64,000 bases of DNA from Nocardia sp. alder85J (GCF_020176955.2 NZ_JAIUCZ020000002.1:682001-746000), one strand, 5' to 3'. Shown: positions 34,673 through 42,807, counted from the first letter of the stretch. The notes: a model not told the origin generated them from the sequence alone. Numbers and translations: made by a program.

Positions 34673-35374
34673 GTGATCAAAAGAATCCGGTTCGCCACTC
34701 GGCCGGGCAGCCTGCGTACGCAGGACTTTCCGCTGTTGTGGCGCAGTGCGGTCGGCGCCGCGGCGGAGGCCCCGGCCGAGGTGCGGCCGCTGCGGATAGC
34801 GGTGTGCACGACCGCGCCGAACATCGGTGAGTTGCGGCCCCGGCACGACGGTGTGGGCATCGAATGGTTCCGGGACGCGGGGCAGTTGGCGCAGTACGAG
34901 CGGTGGCTGACCACCGCGGGCGGCCGGGCGGTGGCGGCCGGGGTGACCGCGGTCGGCGGCGATCCGGTGGTGTGCGCCGACGAGGCCGTGCTGCGCGGCG
35001 CGGACTGGCTGTCCGGCCGCTGGCACCAGGGTGGCGTGAAGCTCAAGCACATGGCGCTGGCGGTGCGTGCGCCGTCGCTGACCGCGGCCGATTTCGCCGA
35101 TCGGTGGCGCGGCCACGCCGGTACCGCGCCGGGCCCGACTCCGGTGGCGGCCACCATCATTCCGGATCACGTCCGGGGGCTCGCCTACGTCCAGAACCAC
35201 CCGCTGACCGAGGAACGTCCCTATGATGCGGTCAACGAGGTCTGGTTCGACGACCCCGCCGGGCTGCGCGCCCGGGTGGAATGGTTCCGGGACAACGACA
35301 TCGGCGCCGGGGACGCGACGTTCGCGCAGTCCTGGTTCCTGGCCGTGCGCGAGGAGATCGTGTACAGCCGCTGA
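34673..35374 (+). CDS. EthD-type dimeric alpha-beta barrel protein (tandem domain)
   Basis: The 233-residue product looks like two ferredoxin-like barrel units. The first covers about 1-110 (IKRIRFATRPGS ... VVCADEAV). The second covers about 120-233 (KLKHMALAVRAPSLTAADFADR ... NDIGAGDATFAQSWFLAV). EthD-like proteins occur beside P450s and oxygenases in ether and other degradation clusters, and several are isomerases or decarboxylases. GTG 34673 is taken as the start because the frame further upstream overlaps the oxidoreductase gene and looks random. Followed 44 bases later by a single-domain relative, so the pair probably works on one substrate. Confidence 0.65.
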   Translation: MIKRIRFATRPGSLRTQDFPLLWRSAVGAAAEAPAEVRPLRIAVCTTAPNIGELRPRHDGVGIEWFRDAGQLAQYERWLTTAGGRAVAAGVTAVGGDPVVCADEAVLRGADWLSGRWHQGGVKLKHMALAVRAPSLTAADFADRWRGHAGTAPGPTPVAATIIPDHVRGLAYVQNHPLTEERPYDAVNEVWFDDPAGLRARVEWFRDNDIGAGDATFAQSWFLAVREEIVYSR

Positions 35375-35418
35375 GTCCCGGCGCATCCGGCGCCGGGACA
35401 GTATCCGGAGGTGAGTCC

Positions 35419-35742
35419 GTGCCGAAAGGCATCATGGTGGTGCAGTCCAGTCCCGCCGATCCCGCGAAGGACGCGGAGTTCAACGAGTGGTACGCCACCG
35501 CGCATCTGCCAGAACTGCTGTCGGTGCCCGGTTTCGTGAGCGCCCGGCGCTTCCGCGTGCACCGGCCGGGCGCCGCGGGCCGGCACTCGTATCTGGCGGT
35601 CTACGAACTCGAGGCCGACGATCTGACCGCACCGCTGGTGGCGCTGCGCGAACGCAACGGGGCCGACCGGGCCGCGGGCGCGGAACTGCTCAGCAGCGAT
35701 CCGCCCCCGATCGTCACCGTGTACGAACTGATCGAGGACTAG
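35419..35742 (+). CDS. EthD-like small dimeric barrel protein
   Basis: The 107-residue single-domain protein has the pattern of an EthD/stress-responsive alpha-beta barrel: KGIMVVQSSPADPAKDAEFN, WYATAHLPELLSVPGF, HSYLAVYEL. The EWYATAHLPE stretch is close to the (E)WY..EHlPe motif of this fold. The GTG at 35419 has GGAGGTG before it. It ends the operon of the oxidoreductase and tandem EthD protein, and its stop overlaps the convergent glycosyltransferase gene by four bases. Confidence 0.75.
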   Translation: MPKGIMVVQSSPADPAKDAEFNEWYATAHLPELLSVPGFVSARRFRVHRPGAAGRHSYLAVYELEADDLTAPLVALRERNGADRAAGAELLSSDPPPIVTVYELIED

Positions 35743-36557
35743 CTCTCGACCGGGGTGTACAGCGGGAAGTAATCGCCGAGCATGAACTCGGGGAGGATGT
35801 ACTGCGGGAACATCTTCGACGTGGCGCCGGGATGCAGGATGTGCATGATCAGGCCCTCGTTGTCGGGGGCGCAGACGGTCTTCAGGCCCGCATTCTGCAC
35901 CTGCTGATAGAAATCCCAGTCCCAGCACACCTCGTCGAAGGTGATGTCGCCGATCTGCGCCCGCGCGGAGATGGATGTGCGCCAGATGTAGGAGAAGCCG
36001 TAGCCCCACAGTTTGGAGGTGACCCAGTCCGGATTCCAGCCCTGGGTGGGGATCGGCACCCCGGTGATCGGCTCCCAGGGGGAGAAGACGTGGTGCGCCG
36101 GTGACAGGGTGTCGGTGGCCCAGTAGGCGAAGGTCCGCTGCTCGGGGCTGTAGGCGAACCAGCGGCTCAGCGTGCAGAAGTCGGCGTCGCCGAGGAATTC
36201 CACCATGCGCTCCAGGTACCGGGGCGCGTAGTAGTCGTCGTCGTCGAACACGGCGATGAGCCCGCCCCGGGCCAGCGAGGCCATGGTGCGCAACTTGTAA
36301 CCGATGGTGAGGCGCTCGGCCGGCATGTGGAGATATCGGACACCACGTTCCCGGTATTCCGCACCGAGCAGGTAGGCGCTGGGTTCGGGGCTGTCGTCGA
36401 GGATGAGCATCTCGAGCTCACCGGAATAGGTCTGGGCGAGAAAGTTCTCGACCTGCCGGCGCAGGTAGTTCGGCCGCTGATACGTCGGGCAGATGACAGT
36501 GACCGCGGGCAGGACGGCGCTGCCGGGGACTGGTTCACGCTCGAGGTCTGGTCGCAC
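35739..36557 (-). CDS. family 2-type glycosyltransferase
   Basis: About 272 residues with a GT-A fold: VTVICPTYQRPNYLRRQV near residue 20, DDSPEPS near 55, and the metal/nucleotide motif AVFDDDDYYAP near 100. A later acidic stretch (FDEVCWDWDFYQQ) could be the acceptor base region. It transfers a sugar from a nucleotide sugar to an unknown acceptor, probably in cell-envelope or secondary metabolite glycosylation. The start is uncertain: GTG 36557 is chosen over TTG 36587, as neither has a strong binding site. It points against the catabolic operon and seems unrelated to it. Confidence 0.8.
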   Translation of the reverse strand: MRPDLEREPVPGSAVLPAVTVICPTYQRPNYLRRQVENFLAQTYSGELEMLILDDSPEPSAYLLGAEYRERGVRYLHMPAERLTIGYKLRTMASLARGGLIAVFDDDDYYAPRYLERMVEFLGDADFCTLSRWFAYSPEQRTFAYWATDTLSPAHHVFSPWEPITGVPIPTQGWNPDWVTSKLWGYGFSYIWRTSISARAQIGDITFDEVCWDWDFYQQVQNAGLKTVCAPDNEGLIMHILHPGATSKMFPQYILPEFMLGDYFPLYTPVES

Positions 36558-36640
36558 CGATCGAGTGTAGTTCCGGCTGCGCCGCAAGGCTTCTCGGTCG
36601 TCGTGTCCCCGCCCGTGGGAAGACCGGTACCGGGCCGTGG

Positions 36641-37147
36641 TCAGCCCTGTTCCTCCATGCTGCGCAACAGGATTCGCGCGATCCGGTCCAGTTCCCGGCG
36701 GTCCGTGGCGGAAAGTCCCGCCAGCAGCCGGGTTTCGTTCGCGGTGTGGGCGGCGACCACGGTGTCGATGCGCTCGCGCCCGGCCGCGGTGAGGGCGACC
36801 CGGACCGCGCGGCGGTCGTTCGCGTCGGCGACCCGCCGCACCAGGCCCGCGGATTCCAGCCGGTCCAGCCGGCTGGTCATCCCGGCCCGCGACAACATCA
36901 GCGTGTCGGCCAGCACGGACGGGTTGAGCTCGAACGGCTCCCCGGCCCGGCGCAGCGCCGCCAGGACGTCGAATTCGCCGCGGCCCAGCCCGTGTGCGGT
37001 GAATACCGCCTCGATCGCGCGCTCACCCAGCTGATACAGCCGCCCGAGCCGCCCGAGGATCGCCATCGCCTCCAGTTCGAGGTCGGGTCGTTCCCGCTGC
37101 CACTGCGCCACGATCGCGTCGATCGCATCGGGTGTCCGTTCTGTCAT
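36641..37147 (-). CDS. MarR-family transcriptional regulator
   Basis: The 168-residue winged-helix protein has the MarR order: an N-terminal dimer helix, GRGEFDVLAALRRAGEP, the recognition region PSVLADTLMLSRAGMTSRLD near 78-97, and the wing ANDRRAVRVALT near 109-120. ATG 37147 is used. It is divergent from a cupin gene 71 bases away; the gap contains TTCGAT/ATCGAA repeats that are good candidate operators. It probably represses itself and the cupin gene; the inducer is unknown. Confidence 0.88.
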   Translation of the reverse strand: MTERTPDAIDAIVAQWQRERPDLELEAMAILGRLGRLYQLGERAIEAVFTAHGLGRGEFDVLAALRRAGEPFELNPSVLADTLMLSRAGMTSRLDRLESAGLVRRVADANDRRAVRVALTAAGRERIDTVVAAHTANETRLLAGLSATDRRELDRIARILLRSMEEQG

Positions 37148-37159
37148 GGACAGCAGCCT

Positions 37160-37203
37160 ATTCGATGGAATATAGTTAGTTATCGAATTATCAGTCATCG
37201 AAT
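37160..37203. promoter_or_regulatory. repeated ATCGAAT boxes, probable MarR operator
   Basis: ATTCGAT (37160-37166) and ATCGAAT (37082 in the hundreds shift: 37182-37188) form an inverted pair. A further ATCGAAT at 37197-37203 is a direct repeat. The AT-rich core ATAGTTAGTTAT lies between. The boxes fill the short gap between the divergent MarR and cupin genes. Confidence 0.5.
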
Positions 37204-37217
37204 CTTCTGGAGTGATC

Positions 37218-37721
37218 ATGAGCATCCCGGCCCCCGCCCTGCCCGCCGCGATCCGCCACCGCGCCGACGCCGAGACCGGCGGCAGCGCCCAGGCCACCGC
37301 GCGCCTGCTGATCGACGGAAACGAGACCGGCGGCAGCGTGAGCACCCTGGAGGTGACCCTGGTGGCCGGCGCCGACGGCGCCACGCCGCACTACCACACC
37401 CGTTCCGAGGAGCTGTTCTATGTCGCCGAGGGCGAATTGCAGGTGCTGACCGGCGACGAGATCGTCACCGTCGGCGCCGGTGGGGCCCTGGTGGTGCCGC
37501 GCTTCATGCCGCACGCGTTCGGTGCCGCGCCCGGCGCCCCGACGCGTATCCTCATCGCGCTCACCCCCGGTCTGGAGCGCTTCGGGTGGTTCCGCGTGCT
37601 GGGCCGGGTGCTCGCCGGTGAGGCGGAGTACAGCGAACTGGAGGCCGCCCAGGACACCTACGACAATCATCTGGTCGACGCGCCGCAGTGGTGGGCCGCG
37701 CGGGAAGCGGGGCGGCGCTGA
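37218..37721 (+). CDS. cupin-domain protein
   Basis: The 167-residue protein has one cupin barrel. Motif 1 contains TPHYHTRSEELFYVAEGEL near residues 57-75, where the two histidines and the glutamate would bind a metal. Motif 2 is VPRFMPHAFGAA near 95-106. Proteins like this bind small ligands or act as dioxygenases or isomerases. ATG 37218 has GGAG six bases before it. It is divergent from, and probably controlled by, the MarR regulator at 36641. Its substrate is not evident. Confidence 0.85.
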   Translation: MSIPAPALPAAIRHRADAETGGSAQATARLLIDGNETGGSVSTLEVTLVAGADGATPHYHTRSEELFYVAEGELQVLTGDEIVTVGAGGALVVPRFMPHAFGAAPGAPTRILIALTPGLERFGWFRVLGRVLAGEAEYSELEAAQDTYDNHLVDAPQWWAAREAGRR

Positions 37722-37872
37722 GGGTTTCGCGACAGACCGGCCGGGTCGAGGAGGCCGAACCCGAGGTGGCACGCCATGGCGCCCGGGCGGTGCACCGGCG
37801 CAGCCCGCCGGCAATCGCTAGGGTGGGGATGTTCGGCGGCGCGGCATCCGGCGCATCGTCGCGCTGCGCGAA

Positions 37873-38256
37873 TTATTCTGTGTAGCAGGACAATTCGATG
37901 AGATTGCGGTCGGGGTCGCGGAAATACACACTGGTGATCGGGCCGAGTGCTCCGGTCCGCCGCACCGGGCCTTCGAGGATCGGGACGCCGTATGCGGTGA
38001 GTTCGGCGATCACCTGGTCCAGCGGCTCCGCGACGATCAGGCAGAGGTCGGCGCTGCCGGGGGTGGGCCGGTCCGCCTTCGGGTCGAATTCGCCGCCGTG
38101 CGGATGCAGGTTGATCTTGCTGTCGCCGAATCGCAATGCCAGGCGGCCGTTGCCGAAGGTCTCGGCGCGCATGCCGAGCACCTCGGTGTAGAAGCGCACC
38201 GTCGCGTCGAGGTCGGCGACGGTCAGCACCAGATGATCGAGGCGGTCGATGCGCAC
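37873..38256 (-). CDS. glyoxalase/extradiol-fold (VOC) protein
   Basis: A 127-residue VOC-superfamily protein: IDRLDHLVLTVADLDATVRF at the start (metal His in DHLVL), NGRLALRFGDSKINLHPHGG in the middle, and VYFRDPDRNLIELSCYTE at the end with the metal Glu. The ends of both beta-alpha-beta-beta-beta units are typical of glyoxalase-like or fosfomycin-resistance-like enzymes. GTG 38256 has GGAGG upstream. It lies 58 bases downstream of the HMG-CoA-lyase-like gene on the same strand, so it probably shares its transcript. Its actual reaction is unknown. Confidence 0.85.
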   Translation of the reverse strand: MRIDRLDHLVLTVADLDATVRFYTEVLGMRAETFGNGRLALRFGDSKINLHPHGGEFDPKADRPTPGSADLCLIVAEPLDQVIAELTAYGVPILEGPVRRTGALGPITSVYFRDPDRNLIELSCYTE

Positions 38257-38314
38257 GGTGAACCTCCGCGAGGTGAGTGTGGTTGTCCGGCTCGGTATTT
38301 CACCGGTCCGGCGG

Positions 38315-39247
38315 TCAGGAGCGGATGACCCACTCGAAGGCGTCGGCCTTCGAGCGCGCGCCCTGGGCGGTCTTGGACCGGTTCGGCTCGCCGAGATCGG
38401 AGAGCAGTTTCTCGGTGACGCCGACCAGTTCGGCCAGGATCGCCGGGGTGAACCAGTCCGGACGGATGGCGAACAGGATGTCCTCGGTGGAGGTGTTGCC
38501 GCTGGCGCCGGGTGCGAACGGGCAGCCGCCGAGGCCACCCAGCGATCCGTCGACGAAGGCTGCCCCGGCCGAGATCGCCGCGAGCGTGTTGGCGACGCCG
38601 AGGCCCCAGGTGTCGTGGCCGTGGTAGCCGATGCGCCGCTGCGGGGTCTCGGCGGCCACGCGGCTGATCAGGCGCGTGACCTGCGCGGGTACCGCTTGAC
38701 CGAGGGTGTCGCAGAGGACCACGTCGTCGGCCCCGTCGGTGCGCGGATCGGCGGCGATGGCCAGCACCCGGTCCGGGTCGACCGGGCCGTCGAACGGGCA
38801 GGTGAACGAGGTGGCCAGGGTCAGCTGGATGCGGCCGCCCGCCGCGTGCGCGAGTTCGACGGCGGCGGGCATCGCGGCGACGCTGTCCTCGGCGGTGCGG
38901 CCGATGTTCGCCTGGTTGTGGGTGTCCGACACCGACAGGCAGTACTGGAAGTTGCGGGCGCCGGCGGCCAGCGCCTTCTCCACGTGCCGGGGCGTGGCCA
39001 CCCACAGCCAGCACCGCTCGAGTTCCTCCGGGGTCAGCTGCGCGACCACCTCCAGCGAATTGGCCAGCGGCGGTACCAGATCCGCGCGGGCCAGCGAGCC
39101 GATCTCGAGCTCCGGCACCCCCAGCCGCAGCAACCGCCGGACCAGCTCCACCTTGGTCTCCGTCGGCAGCAGGCCCCGGGTCAGTTGCAGCCCGTCGCGC
39201 AGGGTGACATCCCGCAGCGTCGCCACCGGTGTGAAAGTGTCGTCCAT
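38315..39247 (-). CDS. hydroxymethylglutaryl-CoA lyase-like enzyme
   Basis: The 310-residue TIM-barrel enzyme of the HMGL family has LRDGLQ near residue 17 for the metal and substrate, and YHGHDTWGLG near 206 with the HxH metal ligands. The signature GCPFAPGASGN near 240 carries the catalytic cysteine. It cleaves 3-hydroxy-3-methylglutaryl-CoA or a related branched hydroxyacyl-CoA to acetyl-CoA and a keto product. In a catabolic cluster this suits breakdown of leucine-like or isoprenoid branches. ATG 39247 has AAGGA before it. It is transcribed with the VOC protein. Confidence 0.9.
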   Translation of the reverse strand: MDDTFTPVATLRDVTLRDGLQLTRGLLPTETKVELVRRLLRLGVPELEIGSLARADLVPPLANSLEVVAQLTPEELERCWLWVATPRHVEKALAAGARNFQYCLSVSDTHNQANIGRTAEDSVAAMPAAVELAHAAGGRIQLTLATSFTCPFDGPVDPDRVLAIAADPRTDGADDVVLCDTLGQAVPAQVTRLISRVAAETPQRRIGYHGHDTWGLGVANTLAAISAGAAFVDGSLGGLGGCPFAPGASGNTSTEDILFAIRPDWFTPAILAELVGVTEKLLSDLGEPNRSKTAQGARSKADAFEWVIRS

Positions 39248-39750
39248 CGGGATCCTTTCGCTACGGGCTCGGCGGTGTGCCACGACTCCCGGATCCCGGT
39301 CGCACCGAACCGGTCGGCACCGACTCCGCGACGACCGCCGATCGTGTGGTCACCACCATCGAGCCTATAACCGCCCGGGTACGCTCTCGCGCCGAGCCGC
39401 CGAGCCGCCGAGCCGCCGAGCCGCCGAGCCGCCGAGCCGCCGAGCCGCCGAGCCGCCGAGCCGCCGAGCCGCCGAGCCGCCGAGCCGCCGAGCCGCCGAG
39501 CCGTCGAGCCGTCGAGCGGTCGCGGGCAGGGAGCAGCTGGGTCGATGAGCCGCGAGTCGCTGCGTTCGTCGGGCGGCCGTACCTGTCGAGGTGCCGCGCC
39601 TTCGGATCGCCGAGGTCACTCGGTAACCGGGTCATCGGTTCACCGAGTGGGGTCCACCGGGTGGACGGCCCGGGTGCGCCGGGATGCCCGGCAGGCAACG
39701 CCGCGAAGCGTCGGCGGCACAGGTGACCCCAGGACGCCGGGGGCACGGGG
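39248..39750. other. intergenic region with a GC-rich tandem repeat
   Basis: No credible gene is seen in this 503-base gap between the HMGL-like gene and the phosphotransferase-like gene, both on the minus strand. It contains the 8-bp tandem repeat array described separately and a stretch of GTGTCACCGG-type text after it. Frames are open on both strands only because the repeat length is compatible with three frames. Confidence 0.6.
39391..39519. repeat. tandem array of an 8-bp unit (GAGCCGCC)
   Basis: About 15 near-perfect head-to-tail copies of GAGCCGCC run from 39391. The last copies decay to GAGCCGTC. The unit length is not a multiple of three, so a change in copy number would shift any reading frame; the array lies outside genes. 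It is a candidate variable-number repeat and may also form stable GC-rich structure in RNA. Confidence 0.9.
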
Positions 39751-40434
39751 TCACCGGGACGCATATGCCGATCGCAGGCGGGAGAAGGCGGTGCCGGGGC
39801 CTTCGGCCAGACGGGTGGCGATCATGTCGCAGACATCTTCCGGGCCGTGCTGTGCGGTGTCGATGGTCAGGTCGGCGATGTCGTTGGCGTAGACCGAGTC
39901 GTAGAACCAGGGGCGCAGGCGGGTGAGGCGGTCGACGATGCGGCGGGCCGCGTCCTCGCCGAGGATCTCGACAGGGAGTTTCTTGTCCATCTGCCGTTCG
40001 GCGACGCGGCGTTCCAGGACCTCGAAGGGGGGTTTCAGGGTCACCAGCAGGACCGGGAGGCCGTCCAGGCGGTGCAGGCAGTCCACGAGGACGGGAGTGT
40101 CGGTCATCAGCAGGTGGTCGACGACGATGTTGCGGTCGTTGCGGGCGGCGGTGGCGATCCATTCGTGCAGGATCTCGAAGGCGCGTACGCCGTGCGGGCC
40201 GAAGGTCCAGCGCAGCGGGCCGTCGGGGTCGGCCGGGTCGACCGGAACCGCCTGGATGCCCTCGGCGGCCTGCGGTCCGTGGTGACCGTAGCGGGCGGGC
40301 AGGGTGTTGGCGAGGAAGTCGTCGATGCCGTAGGACAGCCAATAGTCCTGGGCGCGTTGCTGGAACAGCCGGCAGGCGGTCGACTTGCCGGAGCCGGAGG
40401 TGCCGTTGACGATCACGATCTGCCCGGACATCAT
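39751..40434 (-). CDS. chloramphenicol phosphotransferase-like P-loop kinase
   Basis: A 227-residue P-loop protein: Walker A GTSGSGKST near residues 11-19, then GIDDFLANTLPARYG near 37-51, where the aspartate takes the place of the catalytic Asp of chloramphenicol phosphotransferase. The mid-region NIVVDHLLMTDTPVLVDCL follows, and later VTLKPPFEVLERRVAERQMD. It should phosphorylate a small hydroxyl compound with ATP. Its start overlaps the stop of the DUF7064/7065-like gene (ATGA), so the target may be a compound of that gene's pathway and not an antibiotic. Resistance to chloramphenicol is not implied. Confidence 0.75.
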   Translation of the reverse strand: MMSGQIVIVNGTSGSGKSTACRLFQQRAQDYWLSYGIDDFLANTLPARYGHHGPQAAEGIQAVPVDPADPDGPLRWTFGPHGVRAFEILHEWIATAARNDRNIVVDHLLMTDTPVLVDCLHRLDGLPVLLVTLKPPFEVLERRVAERQMDKKLPVEILGEDAARRIVDRLTRLRPWFYDSVYANDIADLTIDTAQHGPEDVCDMIATRLAEGPGTAFSRLRSAYASR

Positions 40435-41366
40435 GCCCCCAGCACGATTTCGCCGCGGGCCACCCGGCGGAACCGTTCGGCGGGGGAGAACTCCTGGTTG
40501 TCGCCCCAATGGGTGACACCCGCGACGTCCCATTCGGCCAGCGACCAGACCACGGTGTGGTCGGTGTAGCCGGTGAAGACCAGGCCGGGATCGATGATGC
40601 CGGTGGCGTGTACGGTGCGGCCGAGCTGGTCGGTGCCGTCGAACACCACCTCGGTCGGCCCGAAACGGCCGTACTCCAGCACTTCTCGGCCGCCGTCGAC
40701 CAGGCTGCCGAGTTCGCCGTCGCGCCAGAGGAATCCGCCCACGCACTTCGCGGTGCGGCCCTCGCCCATGCACAGGGCGTGGAAGGCGGTGCCGTCGGCG
40801 ATCCCCCAGAAGTAGCCGCCGCAGGCCAGCGACTCGTAATCGCGTGCGCCGTACGAGGTGTCGCGCATCGAGAAGCAGTCGATCGGGTAGCGCTCACCGT
40901 GCCGGTGGACGGTGCCGGTCATCCGGCCGGGCTGCTCCAGATGGAATTTCGCGGTCGACTGCTGGCCGGGATCGCCGGTGCGCAGTTCGTGGATCGGGCC
41001 GACGGCCTCCCACACCAGGTCCATCCGGAAATCGTCGTGGTCGTAACCGATCCGGTAGCGGGTCAGCGGTTCCAGCACCTCGACGGACAGCGAATTGCGG
41101 GCCGTCATCGCGAACTTCTGCGCCCCGGCCGGCATCGCCTGGAGATGACTCCAGTTGTAGTACAGGCAATCCCACTGCGAGGTGCCGGACGGATCCCACA
41201 TCACGGGACCGCCGTTGAGCATGCCCATATTGGGGCGGAAGTAGTACTGGATCATCCCGTGCAGCCGCCGCTGCGGAATCGAGAAGGAGAACCAGACGCT
41301 CTCGTTCCAGTACGGATTGTCGTCGCGGCCTTCGCCGAAGCGGTCGGCGGCGGGCAGTTCGGTCAT
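40431..41366 (-). CDS. DUF7064/DUF7065-like protein
   Basis: The 311-residue protein has a beta-rich sequence typical of hydroxysteroid- or terpenoid-cluster proteins annotated DUF7065/DUF7064 (family named from memory). It contains WNESVWFSFSIPQRRLHG near 20-37, WDPSGTSQWDCLYYNWSH near 56-73, and YPIDCFSMRDTSYGARDYES near 160-179. No catalytic residues are known. The ATG at 41366 has GGAAG before it; the longer frame starts in the promoter. A shared cluster operator lies about 80 bases upstream. Translation is coupled to the kinase-like gene. Confidence 0.65.
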   Translation of the reverse strand: MTELPAADRFGEGRDDNPYWNESVWFSFSIPQRRLHGMIQYYFRPNMGMLNGGPVMWDPSGTSQWDCLYYNWSHLQAMPAGAQKFAMTARNSLSVEVLEPLTRYRIGYDHDDFRMDLVWEAVGPIHELRTGDPGQQSTAKFHLEQPGRMTGTVHRHGERYPIDCFSMRDTSYGARDYESLACGGYFWGIADGTAFHALCMGEGRTAKCVGGFLWRDGELGSLVDGGREVLEYGRFGPTEVVFDGTDQLGRTVHATGIIDPGLVFTGYTDHTVVWSLAEWDVAGVTHWGDNQEFSPAERFRRVARGEIVLGA

Positions 41367-41441
41367 GTGATCTTCCGGTGACGTCCGGGGCACACCTCCG
41401 GCCGGTATCGGTCGTGATCGACCCGAGGAGTGCGGTCCAGC

Positions 41442-41459
41442 AGAGTGAGTACTTACCCG
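41442..41459. promoter_or_regulatory. shared palindromic operator, copy 6
   Basis: AGAGTGAGTACTTACCCG has the central GTAC and a left arm like copy 1 (AGTGA); the right arm is weaker (TTACCC). It lies 76 bases upstream of the DUF7065-like gene. It supports membership of the DUF7065-kinase operon in the TetR regulon. Confidence 0.55.
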
Positions 41460-41593
41460 ACTAGCATAGGGTCCGGCACGCAGCCTGATCGGCTTTCCGG
41501 CGCGGTCCGCTCGAGGACATCGGATCCGAATGTGGGGGGATCGAATGCCGGTGAGCTGGGTTGCAGCCCAGCAGCGCGGGCGAGTAGGGTCGG

Positions 41594-41610
41594 CCGCAGC
41601 TGAGCTGCGG
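41594..41610. promoter_or_regulatory. 17-bp palindrome upstream of a lipoprotein gene
   Basis: CCGCAGCT-G-AGCTGCGG has perfect 8-bp arms with a single central base. It lies 61 bases before the lipoprotein start and could be an operator or a 5' UTR hairpin. No regulator is assigned. Confidence 0.4.
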
Positions 41611-41671
41611 GGGCGTGAAGCCTGCCGATTCGATCAAAGGGTGGGCCGAGCCGATGTCGAGGGGGATTCGC

Positions 41672-42244
41672 ATGAACTGTTGGCGACGGGCTCTCTCGGG
41701 TATCTGCGTGATCGTCATGGCCGGGCTCGGATCGGCCGGGTGCGGGAACGGCGGTGGCGGATTATCTGCCGGGACCGGGACGGCGGTGTCGACCACGGCA
41801 TTGCCGGCTGCGCCCACTGCGTTCGACCCGTGTTCGGATGTGCTGAAGCCTGCGCTGGATTCGGAGCAGTTGCACGGCAAGGAACGAGACGATTCGAACG
41901 GGAACGGGGGGACGCAGTGGCGCGGATGCGGGTGGGTGCAAACCGACGGGTACTCGGTGTCGATCCGGACCACCAACATCACCTTGGCGATGGTTCGGGC
42001 GAATGCCGGCTTCAAGATTGCCGAGGAGCTGACGATCGGTGGGCGGGCGGCGATTTCGTATCACGACAGTGATACGACCGATCCTCGGCACGGTTGTATT
42101 CTCGATGTCGAGATCAAAGGTGGGAGTCTCGAGTTCTTCCTGGACAATCCGGCGTCCCGGCGGCTGAGCGGGGGAACGGACACCTGCGAGATTGCGAAGA
42201 GTCTCGCGGCCAAAGTTGTGTCGTTGATTCCCGATTCGGTATGA
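41672..42244 (+). CDS. DUF3558-type lipoprotein
   Basis: The 190-residue protein has a lipoprotein signal: basic NCWRRA, a hydrophobic run, then GSAGC as the lipobox (Cys near 24). The mature part shows DPCSDV, WRGCGW and C-terminal DTCEIAKSLAAKVV, the conserved cysteine positions of DUF3558 proteins. These are common around nocardial ESX loci. The ATG at 41672 has GAGGGGG upstream. It is anchored outside the membrane. Followed 37 bases later by a small helical protein, with which it is probably co-transcribed. Confidence 0.8.
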   Translation: MNCWRRALSGICVIVMAGLGSAGCGNGGGGLSAGTGTAVSTTALPAAPTAFDPCSDVLKPALDSEQLHGKERDDSNGNGGTQWRGCGWVQTDGYSVSIRTTNITLAMVRANAGFKIAEELTIGGRAAISYHDSDTTDPRHGCILDVEIKGGSLEFFLDNPASRRLSGGTDTCEIAKSLAAKVVSLIPDSV

Positions 42245-42281
42245 ACGGATATGCGGTCTCGAGGGTAGGAGTTGAAATCCG

Positions 42282-42794
42282 ATGGGGCAGCCCGAAAAAC
42301 CGCCGCAGTCGGCGCTGGCAGATCTTATCGCGGCGGCCGAAGAGGGCCGGTTGACAGTCGGTTTCAATTCCGATATGAGGATCAACGCTGAGGAGTTCGC
42401 TTACCTCGAGCGCGATTGCCGGGCCTTCAAGGAGTCGATCCAGAATCTGCAGCGCGTTGCCGGAGAGATTGCGGCGCAGGAGAAGTGGGGGCTAGGTGAG
42501 GATCGATCGATCCTGACATCCGCCGAGGTCTTGGTTCACCGATTTCGCGCGAAGGCGGCCATCGTAGATTCCGGCCGGGATTCGGGCAACAACGTTTATG
42601 ACATACTGGACCAGCACTATCGGATAGTCGACAGCCTGCAGGAACTGCATCGAGTGATCGCTCAGCGGTATATCGAGGCCGATCAGGTATTCGCTGCTCG
42701 ATACAATGAGCTGATGGCGAACATGCCGCCGAGTTCGATCGGAAATTCTCCGTTCCAAGGTCCGATGCAGACCGGTGAAGGGAAATGGCGATGA
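42282..42794 (+). CDS. helical ESX-like small protein, hypothetical
   Basis: The 170-residue, largely helical product has a heptad-like middle (FAYLERDCRAFKESIQNLQR, then VDSLQELHRVIAQRYIEADQ). This resembles WXG100/ESX-associated helical hairpins, although no WxG motif is present. There is no signal peptide. Genes of this kind often follow DUF3558 lipoproteins in Nocardia. The ATG at 42282 has GGAG upstream. It converges on the lipoprotein at 42808. A role in ESX-type secretion or as an immunity protein is a guess. Confidence 0.55.
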   Translation: MGQPEKPPQSALADLIAAAEEGRLTVGFNSDMRINAEEFAYLERDCRAFKESIQNLQRVAGEIAAQEKWGLGEDRSILTSAEVLVHRFRAKAAIVDSGRDSGNNVYDILDQHYRIVDSLQELHRVIAQRYIEADQVFAARYNELMANMPPSSIGNSPFQGPMQTGEGKWR

Positions 42795-42807
42795 GAGATG
42801 GGAATTG

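Larger units (their letters stand above)
41367..41671. other. divergent intergenic region with operator and hairpins
   Basis: These 305 bases separate the catabolic DUF7065-like gene (minus) from a lipoprotein gene (plus). They contain shared operator copy 6, the hairpin GCTGGG-TTGCAG-CCCAGC (about 41558-41575), and the palindrome CCGCAGCTGAGCTGCGG (41594-41610). No credible gene was seen. Confidence 0.55.

Noticed and set aside
33753..34676. Arg/Gly-rich frame overlapping the end of the oxoreductase gene
   Set aside because: Shadow of the oxidoreductase gene in another frame; nothing protein-like.
39391..39519. CRISPR-like array
   Set aside because: The repeat is only 8 bp, head to tail, with no spacers and no cas genes nearby; it is a simple tandem repeat.
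39751..40434. Calling the P-loop kinase an antibiotic resistance gene
   Set aside because: It shares the fold and key Asp with chloramphenicol phosphotransferase, but its coupling to a catabolic gene gives no reason to assume resistance.
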